From: Bacillota bacterium
GTDB lineage: Bacteria > Bacillota > Clostridia > Lachnospirales > Lachnospiraceae
Direction: 5' to 3'
Length of the DNA stretch: 5,059 bases
Assembly (NCBI GenBank): GCA_023399455.1
Contig: JAEWPN010000120.1
Coordinates: 1-5,059 of the forward strand
The notes under the pieces were generated by a model, which worked only from the letters and a program-made list of their open reading frames with translations, was not told where the DNA came from and ran no database searches. How positions within the stretch are numbered: position 1 is the stretch's first letter; every line of letters begins with the position of its first letter. Of the stretch, positions 1-5,059 are shown one piece after another. The position numbers and the translations under genes are program-made.

Positions 1-1
1 G

Positions 2-562
2 GTAATTGAGGAGAGCATTCGTATCTATTCCCAGTGGAAGAAGAAATATAAGTCAGAATTGATTCTTTCCTTGAATATATCGGCTATTCAGTACAGAAAA
101 TCGGATTTTGTAAGTAAATTGATGAAGATCTTGAAAAAATACGATGTGAGGCCTACAGAGGTGGAGCTGGAGATTACTGAGAGTGTGTTAATTGATGATT
201 TTGGAGAGATTACGAACAAGCTCGTCACTTTAAGAAGCTATGGAATCCGTATTTCTTTAGATGATTTCGGAACGGGGTATTCCTCCCTTTCTTATTTGAA
301 AGGACTTCCCATCGACACGTTGAAAATAGACAAGTCGTTTATCGACACGGTGGTCTCTGACGATAATACGAAGATAATTACGGAGTCCATTATTTATATG
401 GTCAAGAAACTAGGCTTTGAAACGGTGGCCGAAGGTGTGGAGACGAAGGAGCAGTTTGAATATTTGAAATCCATTGAGTGCGATAACATTCAAGGATTCT
501 TTTTAGGAAAGCCGATGCCCTCTGACGAGGTTGAGGAATTACTTAAATACACTGCGGTATAA
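2..562 (+). CDS. EAL-domain cyclic-di-GMP phosphodiesterase, C-terminal part (5' end outside window)
   Basis: EAL domains hydrolyse cyclic di-GMP to linear pGpG and so lower this second messenger. The reading frame is open from the first complete codon (nt 2), so the start and any upstream sensor or GGDEF domain lie outside the window; 186 codons are visible. Counting from nt 2, the conserved motifs appear in order: LSLNIS (metal-binding Asn25), ELEITES (Glu57), SLDDFGTGYSSL (Asp87, Asp88), LKIDKSF (Lys108), VAEGVET (Glu144, Glu147) and IQGFFLGKP (Gln164). The signature EAL tripeptide itself must lie upstream. Every catalytic and metal-binding position I can place is intact, so the domain is probably active rather than a degenerate sensor; that is inference from motif conservation. 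The protein ends about 16 residues after QGFFLGKP, the usual end of the domain, so nothing follows EAL. TTG at nt 59 is in frame but is an internal Leu codon, not a start. Whether a GGDEF domain precedes it cannot be seen. Confidence 0.95.
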   Translation, partial: VIEESIRIYSQWKKKYKSELILSLNISAIQYRKSDFVSKLMKILKKYDVRPTEVELEITESVLIDDFGEITNKLVTLRSYGIRISLDDFGTGYSSLSYLKGLPIDTLKIDKSFIDTVVSDDNTKIITESIIYMVKKLGFETVAEGVETKEQFEYLKSIECDNIQGFFLGKPMPSDEVEELLKYTAV

Positions 563-572
563 AAATTGTTTA

Positions 573-609
573 TAGCAAGCCCTGTCATTTTTATGGCAAG
601 GGCTTGTTG
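573..609 (+). terminator. Hairpin after the EAL gene, possible terminator
   Basis: Eleven bases after the EAL stop codon, CAAGCCCT (576-583) pairs perfectly with AGGGCTTG (599-606). Three outer pairs, two of them wobble, extend the stem. A further five inner pairs around a bulged A598 close a TTTT loop (589-592). No T-run directly follows: the nearest is TTTTTT at 623-628, 13 bases downstream. It is therefore not a textbook intrinsic terminator. It could end EAL transcription, act as a 3' stabilising hairpin, or sit in the topB leader. On the opposite strand five T residues (561-565) follow after a short gap, so weak action in the other direction is possible. Confidence 0.5.
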
Positions 610-612
610 CAA

Positions 613-619
613 GAGAGGA
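613..619 (+). promoter_or_regulatory. Distant, weak candidate ribosome binding site for the topB-like gene
   Basis: GAGAGGA is the only Shine-Dalgarno-like string upstream of the ATG at 637, but 17 bases separate them instead of the usual 5-9. The interval is T-rich (AGTTTTTTAATATTTC). An in-frame TAA at 628-630 rules out an upstream start in this frame, and the protein begins with the family's normal N-terminus, so the start is right although the site is poor. The other start sites visible in this window have good Shine-Dalgarno sequences. Confidence 0.35.
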
Positions 620-636
620 TAGTTTTTTAATATTTC

Positions 637-2694
637 ATGGGAAAAAGTTTATATATTGCGGAGAAGCCCAGCGTGGCGAGAGAGTTCGCGAAAGCGTTAA
701 AATTGAATATGAGCAACAGGGACGGCTACATGGAATCGGAGGAAGCGATCGTAACATGGTGTGTAGGTCATTTAGTAACCATGAGTTATCCTGAGGTTTA
801 TGACGAGAAATACAAGAGATGGTCTTTGGCTACACTGCCTTTTATTCCCGGAGAGTTTAAGTACGAAGTCATTGAAAATGTAAAAAAGCAATTTACGATC
901 GTAAGCGGGCTTTTGAACCGCACGGAGGTGGACACCATTTATGTCTGCACTGACTCCGGGCGGGAGGGAGAGTACATATATCGTCTGGTGGAGAAACAGG
1001 CAGGAGTAAGCGGAAAACAAAGGAAGCGTGTGTGGATCGATTCCCAGACGGAAGAGGAAATATTGCGCGGCATACGGGAGGCGAAGGATTTGTCTGCCTA
1101 TGATAATCTTTGCTCTGCAGCCTACCTTCGGGCGAAGGAGGATTATCTCATGGGAATCAATTTCTCGCGGGTGCTCACTTTGAAATACAGCAATTCCATT
1201 AAGTCGTATCTGAAAACGGACAAGGCGGTGGTTTCCGTAGGAAGAGTCATGACTTGTGTCCTGGGTATGGTAGTCAACAGAGAGCGGGAAATCCGCAACT
1301 TTGTGAAGACCTCCTTCTATCGGGTTATAGCCGGAGTGGAGACGGAGGGAAGGAGCTTCGATTGCGAATGGAAAGCGGTTGAAGGGACGAAATATTTTAA
1401 TTCACCGCTTCTTTATAAGGAAAATGGCTTCAAGGAAAAAAAGACCGCTCAGGAGCTTATTAATGCATTGGAGGAGACTCCCAGGGCAGTACCGGTCATA
1501 GAAGCTGTAGAGAAGAAAAAGGAGACGAAAAATCCACCTCTCTTGTATAATCTGGCGGAGCTTCAAAACGACTGCTCCAAATATTTCAAAATAAGCCCCG
1601 ACGAAACGCTGCGCGTCGTACAGGAGCTATACGAAAAAAAGATGGCCACTTATCCGAGAACAGACGCCAGAGTATTGTCGACTGCGGTGGCAAAAGAGAT
1701 ATACAAGAATATAAGCGGACTCAAAGGCTATTCCCAGACAGCAGAGCTTGCTGAAGAGGTGCTTCAAAAGGGTACCTATAAGAACATCGCCAAGACCAGA
1801 TATGTGAACGATAAGCAGATCACCGATCACTATGCTATCATTCCCACCGGGCAGGGGCTTGGAAATCTGGGAAGCTTAAGCCCTACAGCAGCTAAGGTCT
1901 ATGAAATTATCGTCAGACGTTTTCTCTGTATTTTTTATCCGGCGGCCGTGTATCAAAAAATTGCTTTGACCATAGGAATGAAGGAAGAGAGATTCTTTGC
2001 CAGTTTCAAGGTATTAGCTGACCTGGGATATTTAAGGGCGGCGGAATTCTCCTTCGCTAAGAAGAAGGAGGAGAGCAGTAAAGCTCCGGAACGCAAGGAT
2101 GCAGAGAATAAAGAAGCGGGTGCGGAAGAAGGGGAAGGCCAAGAGGAAGGAAACGATACGAAAGATCCTGAATTCATGGCCATGCTCAGGCGACTGAAAA
2201 AAGGTGATGAGCTGTCCTTAAAGGGATTTGAAATCAAGGAAGGAGAGACATCTCCGCCTAAACGCTATAACTCCGGAACGATGATACTTACCATGGAAAA
2301 TGCAGGCCAGTTCATCGAGGACGAAGAACTGCGCGCCCAGATAAAGGGAAGCGGCATCGGAACTTCCGCTACGCGGGCCGAGATACTGAAGAAATTGGTA
2401 AATATTAAATATTTGTCACTGAATAAAAAGACTCAGATCATTACCCCCACCCTGATGGGTGAGATGATATACGATGTGGTGGCGGGGGCCATAAGGCCGT
2501 TGCTAGACCCGGCCCTTACCGCCAGCTGGGAAAAGGGACTGACACTTGTGTCGGAAGGAAGCATTACGGAAGATGAATATATGCGTAAGCTTGATGATTT
2601 CGTAACACGAAGGACGAACAGCGTAAAGCAGATGGAAAACCAGTCCACGCTTTATATGCAGTTCGATATAGCGGCAAAGAACTATAAAAAGTGA
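637..2694 (+). CDS. topB: Type IA DNA topoisomerase, topoisomerase III (TopB) family
   Basis: TopB-type enzymes nick one DNA strand through a tyrosyl-5' phosphate link, pass a strand and reseal it, relaxing negative supercoils and decatenating replication or recombination intermediates. The 685-aa protein starts with the Toprim motif (YIAEKPSVA, residues 6-14) and continues with VTWCVGHL (39-46), TDSGREGEYI (105-114), SVGRVMTCVLGM (200-211) and the active-site motif TYPRTD (338-343; nucleophile Tyr339). Near the C-terminus is GSGIGTSATRAEIL (571-584), the usual GIGT-ATR signature. ATG 637 gives the standard family N-terminus and the frame is closed by TAA just upstream. Oddities: Met and Cys replace the usual Gln and Pro of GRVQTP; residues 474-510 form a Lys/Glu-rich, probably disordered insert (nt 2056-2166); and the protein ends without Cys-rich zinc fingers. 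The Toprim DxD has Gly for the second Asp, which I recall as normal for Firmicutes TopB. It may be a divergent paralogue rather than the only TopB in the genome. Family assignment is secure; the symbol is less so. Confidence 0.93.
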   Translation: MGKSLYIAEKPSVAREFAKALKLNMSNRDGYMESEEAIVTWCVGHLVTMSYPEVYDEKYKRWSLATLPFIPGEFKYEVIENVKKQFTIVSGLLNRTEVDTIYVCTDSGREGEYIYRLVEKQAGVSGKQRKRVWIDSQTEEEILRGIREAKDLSAYDNLCSAAYLRAKEDYLMGINFSRVLTLKYSNSIKSYLKTDKAVVSVGRVMTCVLGMVVNREREIRNFVKTSFYRVIAGVETEGRSFDCEWKAVEGTKYFNSPLLYKENGFKEKKTAQELINALEETPRAVPVIEAVEKKKETKNPPLLYNLAELQNDCSKYFKISPDETLRVVQELYEKKMATYPRTDARVLSTAVAKEIYKNISGLKGYSQTAELAEEVLQKGTYKNIAKTRYVNDKQITDHYAIIPTGQGLGNLGSLSPTAAKVYEIIVRRFLCIFYPAAVYQKIALTIGMKEERFFASFKVLADLGYLRAAEFSFAKKKEESSKAPERKDAENKEAGAEEGEGQEEGNDTKDPEFMAMLRRLKKGDELSLKGFEIKEGETSPPKRYNSGTMILTMENAGQFIEDEELRAQIKGSGIGTSATRAEILKKLVNIKYLSLNKKTQIITPTLMGEMIYDVVAGAIRPLLDPALTASWEKGLTLVSEGSITEDEYMRKLDDFVTRRTNSVKQMENQSTLYMQFDIAAKNYKK

Positions 2695-2758
2695 AGTTTG
2701 CCCACAGGGCGCAATATGTTTCACAAGGCGAAGTAAACTTCGTTTTAAGAAAGGCAAA
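2693..2758 (+). promoter_or_regulatory. Spacer with mutually exclusive hairpins upstream of the beta-helix gene
   Basis: Three pairings compete in this 80-nt gap. Pairing A is a compact hairpin, CGAAG (2729-2733) with CTTCG (2738-2742), loop TAAA, followed by TTTT (2743-2746) and extendable outward by weak pairs; it looks like a small intrinsic terminator. Pairing B joins GAAGTTT (2693-2699) to AAACTTC (2735-2741), which uses the 3' arm of A. Pairing C joins TTTGCC (2697-2702) to GGCAAA (2753-2758), just before the ribosome binding site at 2761. A and B cannot coexist, nor can B and C. This resembles a simple attenuator or read-through control between topB and the next gene. The stems are short, so chance pairing is possible; the regulatory role is inference. 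Confidence 0.35.
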
Positions 2759-2760
2759 AA

Positions 2761-2767
2761 GAGGAGG
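2761..2767 (+). promoter_or_regulatory. Ribosome binding site that fixes the beta-helix gene start at 2775
   Basis: GAGGAGG is a near-perfect Shine-Dalgarno sequence 7 bases before ATG 2775. It decides between three possible starts: GTG 2691 (in frame, overlapping the topB stop, no upstream site), ATG 2770 (different frame, only 2 bases from the site) and ATG 2775 (in frame, ideal spacing). Confidence 0.85.
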
Positions 2768-2774
2768 AAATGCG

Positions 2775-3443
2775 ATGGAACAATTTAAGATTGAAAATTT
2801 GTATACGCTTTCGGAGACAATTGCTTCGGAGATTTTTGAAGGAGTCATCTATCCATGGGAGGTATTGCCCAAAATCAAGGACTTTATCGTGAAGCTGGGA
2901 AATTCTCTGCCCGAAGATAAGTATGAGAAAAGAGGGGAAAACGTCTGGATCGCAAAATCAGCAACCGTTTTTCAAAGCGCTTACATTGCCGGTCCTGCAA
3001 TTATCGATGAGGATGCGGAGGTACGTCACTGTGCATTTATCAGAGGAAATGCCATCGTGGGCAAAGGCGCGGTAGTGGGAAACTCTACGGAACTGAAAAA
3101 TGTTATTCTTTTTAATAAGGTTCAGGTGCCTCACTACAATTATGTGGGCGACAGCGTACTTGGGTTCAAGGCACATATGGGAGCCGGTTCTATCACCTCC
3201 AACGTAAAAAGCGATAAGACGCTGGTGGTGGCAAAAGCTGAGAACGGCTGTATCGAGACCGGCCTTAAGAAGTTTGGAGCGATGTTGGGCGATATGGTAG
3301 AGGTAGGCTGTAATTCTGTGCTGAATCCGGGAACGGTGATAGGGAAAAATTCCAGCATATATCCAACCTCCTCTGTGAGGGGTTATATTCCTCCGGACAG
3401 CATTTATAAAGATAAGGGCGAGGTCATTATAAGGAATCTGTAA
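2775..3443 (+). CDS. Left-handed beta-helix protein related to the GlmU acetyltransferase domain
   Basis: This is a 222-aa protein. The N-terminal ~50 residues look helical (including YPWEVLPKIKDFIVKLG, 26-42). From about residue 57 to 195 it consists of hexapeptide-repeat turns (VWIAKSATV, AYIAGPAIIDEDAEV, NAIVGKGAVVG, GDMVEVGCNSVLNPGTVIG), the pattern of a left-handed parallel beta-helix that usually assembles as a trimer. The central stretch follows the acetyltransferase half of GlmU, which acetylates glucosamine-1-phosphate: FIRGN (Arg90), ELKNV (Lys108), VPHYNYVGD (His120) and MGAGSITSN (Asn143) fall where GlmU has its substrate-binding Arg and Lys, catalytic His and binding Asn. That alignment is by eye. 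There is no N-terminal uridylyltransferase domain, so it is not a complete GlmU; databases may call it UDP-GlcNAc pyrophosphorylase-related. It may be an acyltransferase on a sugar or sugar nucleotide, but the substrate is unknown. It lies 80 nt after topB in the same direction and may be co-transcribed. An N-terminal extension from GTG 2691 is rejected because the ribosome binding site supports 2775. Confidence 0.85.
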   Translation: MEQFKIENLYTLSETIASEIFEGVIYPWEVLPKIKDFIVKLGNSLPEDKYEKRGENVWIAKSATVFQSAYIAGPAIIDEDAEVRHCAFIRGNAIVGKGAVVGNSTELKNVILFNKVQVPHYNYVGDSVLGFKAHMGAGSITSNVKSDKTLVVAKAENGCIETGLKKFGAMLGDMVEVGCNSVLNPGTVIGKNSSIYPTSSVRGYIPPDSIYKDKGEVIIRNL

Positions 3444-3484
3444 AAGTTCCCCAAAATGTTATGGCCAGCATAGCAGAGGGACTT
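3444..3484 (+). terminator. Extended imperfect hairpin right after the beta-helix gene
   Basis: Directly after the TAA stop, TGTTATG (3457-3463) pairs with CATAGCA (3469-3475) around a GCCAG loop, with one G-U wobble. Outside it, AAGT (3444-3447) and CCC (3449-3451) pair with GGG and ACTT (3478-3484), leaving a bulged T and an internal loop with C3452 and AAAA on one side. The position fits transcript termination or 3'-end protection, but no T-run follows (CGAGGTATG comes next), so intrinsic termination is doubtful. Confidence 0.4.
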
Positions 3485-3577
3485 CGAGGTATGAAAAAGA
3501 GAAAGACATCATTTATATATACGATATTAAGCAAGCTTTAAAGAGATGAAAATTTTTGCCGTCTGTTTCATAATAAA

Positions 3578-3593
3578 AAATAAGGTGTTATTT
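3578..3593. promoter_or_regulatory. AT-rich inverted repeat, possible operator
   Basis: AAATAA (3578-3583) and TTATTT (3588-3593) are perfect inverted arms around GGTG. The right arm touches the candidate -35 box at 3592, the position expected of an operator for the scaffold operon. I do not recognise it as a Fur, PerR or IscR box. In AT-rich intergenic DNA a 6-bp inverted repeat can arise by chance. Confidence 0.3.
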
Positions 3594-3620
3594 GAAAATA
3601 TACTGGATTTTTTGTAGAAA
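3592..3620 (+). promoter_or_regulatory. Candidate sigma-A promoter for the scaffold operon
   Basis: TTGAAA (3592-3597, 5 of 6 to TTGACA) and TAGAAA (3615-3620, 4 of 6 to TATAAT) are separated by 17 bases. This would start transcription near 3627 and give a leader of about 60 nt. A weaker alternative is ATGAAA (3546-3551) with CATAAT (3569-3574), also 17 bases apart. Both are by-eye matches. Some promoter in 3444-3688 is likely, because codon use and ribosome binding strength of the downstream genes suggest higher expression than the genes before them. Confidence 0.35.
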
Positions 3621-3674
3621 GTATGCGAGAATAGTAGTTGCGATTATGACAAAATATTCACGAGTTACATATTG

Positions 3675-3681
3675 AAAGGAG
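3675..3681 (+). promoter_or_regulatory. Ribosome binding site of the NifU-like gene
   Basis: AAAGGAG lies 7 bases before ATG 3689, an ideal Shine-Dalgarno arrangement that supports this start. Confidence 0.8.
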
Positions 3682-3688
3682 TTTTCAC

Positions 3689-4381
3689 ATGATTTATTCA
3701 AAGGAAGTTGAAGAAATGTGTACGGTAGCACAAGGCGTAAATCACGGCTGTGCTCCTATCCCAGAAGAAGCAAAATGGGTTAAGGCGAAAGATGTAAAGG
3801 ATATTTCCGGTTTGACACACGGTGTAGGCTGGTGTGCTCCTCAGCAGGGCGCTTGCAAGCTCACACTTAATGTTAAGGAAGGTATTGTTCAGGAAGCTCT
3901 GATAGAGACTATCGGATGTTCAGGAATGACTCATTCCGCAGCTATGGCAGCTGAAATTTTACCGGGCAGAACAGTTATGGAAGCGTTGAATACGGACCTC
4001 GTATGCGATGCTATCAATACTGCTATGAGAGAATTATTCTTACAGATCGTTTACGGAAGAACCCAGAGCGCATTTTCAGAAGACGGACTTCCGGTTGGTG
4101 CAGGTCTTGAAGACTTAGGAAAAGGACTTAGAAGTCAGGTTGGTACTATGTACGGTACTTTAGAGAAAGGTCCTCGTTATCTTGAAATGGCAGAAGGCTA
4201 CGTAACGGGCATCGCGCTCGATGCGGAAGACCAGATTATCGGTTATCAGTTTGTAAGCCTTGGCAAAATGACAGATTTCATCAAAAAGGGCGATGATCCG
4301 AACACAGCTTGGGAGAAGGCAAAGGGCCAGTATGGACGTGTTGCTGATGCTGTTAAGATTATCGATCCGAGAGAAGAATAG
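3689..4381 (+). CDS. NifU/IscU-like iron-sulfur cluster assembly scaffold protein
   Basis: NifU-N/IscU proteins assemble Fe-S clusters on conserved cysteines and hand them to target proteins in the cytoplasm. In this 230-aa protein the IscU-like core spans about residues 44-105. HGVGWCAPQQGACKLTLNV corresponds to the IscU segment around its first ligand Cys, and IETIGCSGMTHSAAMAAE followed by LPGRTVMEAL corresponds to the YGCGSAIASS and GKTVDEAL segments. Cysteines are at 11, 21, 49, 56, 77 and 106. Cys77 matches the second IscU ligand. The first ligand could be Cys49 or Cys56, and I find no equivalent of the Asp in the IscU CGD motif. Cys106 may replace the third ligand but is not in the usual LHCS context. 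The protein is far longer than IscU (about 128 aa): residues ~107-230 form an added region that I do not recognise, containing no cysteine. ATG 3689 has a well-spaced ribosome binding site. The next gene follows after 13 bases, indicating one operon and probably partner proteins. Fe-S scaffold function is inferred from homology; it could instead be a cluster-carrying or sensory relative. Confidence 0.85.
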   Translation: MIYSKEVEEMCTVAQGVNHGCAPIPEEAKWVKAKDVKDISGLTHGVGWCAPQQGACKLTLNVKEGIVQEALIETIGCSGMTHSAAMAAEILPGRTVMEALNTDLVCDAINTAMRELFLQIVYGRTQSAFSEDGLPVGAGLEDLGKGLRSQVGTMYGTLEKGPRYLEMAEGYVTGIALDAEDQIIGYQFVSLGKMTDFIKKGDDPNTAWEKAKGQYGRVADAVKIIDPREE

Positions 4382-4385
4382 GAGG
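4380..4385 (+). promoter_or_regulatory. Ribosome binding site of the GGGtGRT gene, overlapping the upstream stop
   Basis: AGGAGG shares two bases with the TAG stop of the scaffold gene and sits 9 bases before ATG 4395. The full-consensus site and overlap point to coupled, high-level translation of the two genes. Confidence 0.85.
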
Positions 4386-4394
4386 ACATAAAAA

Positions 4395-5059
4395 ATGGCA
4401 TTATTTGAATCTTATGAAAGAAGAATTGATAAAATTAATTCCGTATTGAACAGCTATGGAATCTCTTCTATCGAAGAAGCGGAAAAAATCACAAAAGACG
4501 CAGGTCTTAACGTATATGATCAGGTAAAGGGCATTCAGCCTATTTGCTTTGAGAACGCTTGCTGGGCTTACATCGTAGGTGCCGCAATCGCAATCAAAAA
4601 GGACTGCAGAAAAGCAGCGGATGCTGCTGCTGCAATCGGTGAAGGTCTTCAGGCTTTCTGTATTCCCGGCTCCGTTGCGGATACCCGTGTGGTAGGTCTT
4701 GGTCACGGCAACTTAGGTAAGATGTTATTGGAAGAAGAGACAGAATGTTTCTGTTTCCTTGCAGGACATGAGTCCTTTGCAGCTGCAGAGGGTGCTATCG
4801 GTATCGCTGAAAAGGCTAATAAGGTACGTAAGAACCCCTTAAGAGTTATTCTTAACGGACTTGGAAAAGATGCTGCTCAGGTAATTTCCAGAATTAACGG
4901 CTTTACCTTTGTTGAAACAGAGTATGATCCTTACACCAATACGGTTAAGGAAGTATATAGAAAATCTTATTCCGAAGGACTTCGTGCGAAAGTTAACTGC
5001 TATGGAGCTAACGATGTATGCGAAGGTGTTGCTATCATGCACAAAGAGGGTGTTGATGT
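4395..5059 (+). CDS. GGGtGRT-family protein, N-terminal part (3' end outside window)
   Basis: The frame is open from ATG 4395 to the window end, giving 221 complete codons; no stop is reached. The sequence begins MALFESYERRIDKINSVL and includes CFLAGHESFAAAEGAIGIAE (residues 120-139) and LRVILNGLGKDAAQVISRIN (149-168). I recognise this as the GGGtGRT family (Pfam PF14057, from memory), a family of roughly 330 aa with no established biochemical role. The naming GGGtGRT motif is not in the visible part and should lie downstream. Eight cysteines occur at 51, 56, 71, 89, 118, 120, 202 and 209, including a CxC pair (ECFCF); cysteines in this number next to a Fe-S scaffold gene make cluster or metal binding plausible, which is inference. 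An Ala-rich stretch (62-80) with Gly-rich GLGHGNLGK after it (101-109) could form a nucleotide- or cofactor-binding fold, but no standard motif fits. No signal peptide or clear membrane helix is seen, so it is probably cytoplasmic. Frequent GGT, GCT and GAA codons match the upstream gene and suggest good expression. Confidence 0.8.
   Translation, partial: MALFESYERRIDKINSVLNSYGISSIEEAEKITKDAGLNVYDQVKGIQPICFENACWAYIVGAAIAIKKDCRKAADAAAAIGEGLQAFCIPGSVADTRVVGLGHGNLGKMLLEEETECFCFLAGHESFAAAEGAIGIAEKANKVRKNPLRVILNGLGKDAAQVISRINGFTFVETEYDPYTNTVKEVYRKSYSEGLRAKVNCYGANDVCEGVAIMHKEGVD

Noticed and set aside
563..636. Promoter for the topB-like gene in the EAL-topB gap
   Set aside because: Partial -35 and -10 matches exist only with poor scores or would place the start site on or after the ATG; nothing convincing.
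949..978. Loss of the second Asp in the Toprim DxD of the topoisomerase (DSGREGE instead of DPDREGE)
   Set aside because: I recall the same Gly in Bacillus subtilis TopB (TDAGREGE), so it is a normal Firmicutes variant and not a sign of inactivation.
772..1020. Minus-strand open frame inside topB, and similar ones at 1627-1830, 1953-2237, 2433-2848, 2958-3358, 4401-4706 and 4839-5042
   Set aside because: Each lies antisense to a clearly conserved coding gene, with low-complexity or unfamiliar sequence; these are shadows of the real frames.
2056..2166. Lys/Glu-rich purine tract with internal AAGGAGGAG as an internal start or frameshift site
   Set aside because: No start codon follows at suitable spacing and the topB frame continues intact through the GIGTSATR motif; it reads as a linker insert.
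2691..2774. N-terminal extension of the beta-helix protein from GTG 2691, overlapping the topB stop
   Set aside because: No ribosome binding site precedes it, the 28 extra residues look non-family, and ATG 2775 has GAGGAGG at ideal distance. The open frame is probably chance.
3461..3541. Possible 26-codon small ORF in the intergenic region (begins MASIAEGLRGMKKRK)
   Set aside because: No Shine-Dalgarno at usable distance, its start lies inside the hairpin, and no recognisable family. Not supportable without conservation data.

Overview
The window looks like chromosome from an anaerobic Firmicute of the class Clostridia, most likely Lachnospiraceae-like. This rests on strong AGGAGG-type ribosome binding sites, moderate-to-low GC, a Firmicutes-style topoisomerase III (TDxGREGE Toprim motif), and a NifU-like scaffold gene next to a GGGtGRT-family gene. 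The genus assignment is inference from remembered family resemblance; no search was run. All genes I can support lie on the + strand.

Layout: (1) nt 2-562 is the 3' end of a cyclic-di-GMP phosphodiesterase gene (EAL domain), with a hairpin after its stop. (2) nt 637-2694 is a complete type IA topoisomerase gene (topB-like, 685 aa) with a start poorly served by Shine-Dalgarno sequence. (3) After an 80-nt spacer able to form competing hairpins, nt 2775-3443 encodes a stand-alone left-handed beta-helix protein that resembles the acetyltransferase half of GlmU but has no uridylyltransferase domain. (4) A 245-nt intergenic stretch (3444-3688) holds an extended hairpin, an AT-rich inverted repeat and a candidate promoter. 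(5) nt 3689-4381 encodes a NifU/IscU-like Fe-S scaffold protein (230 aa). (6) Nine bases after the scaffold gene's AGGAGG, at nt 4395, starts a GGGtGRT-family gene cut off by the window end.

The last two genes form a tight two-gene operon. It is the part of the window most likely to be an undescribed system: one partner has recognisable Fe-S scaffold features and the other is a cysteine-containing protein of unknown function. The first three genes show no obvious functional link to each other or to this pair. I found no tRNA, rRNA, CRISPR array, insertion sequence or attachment site.
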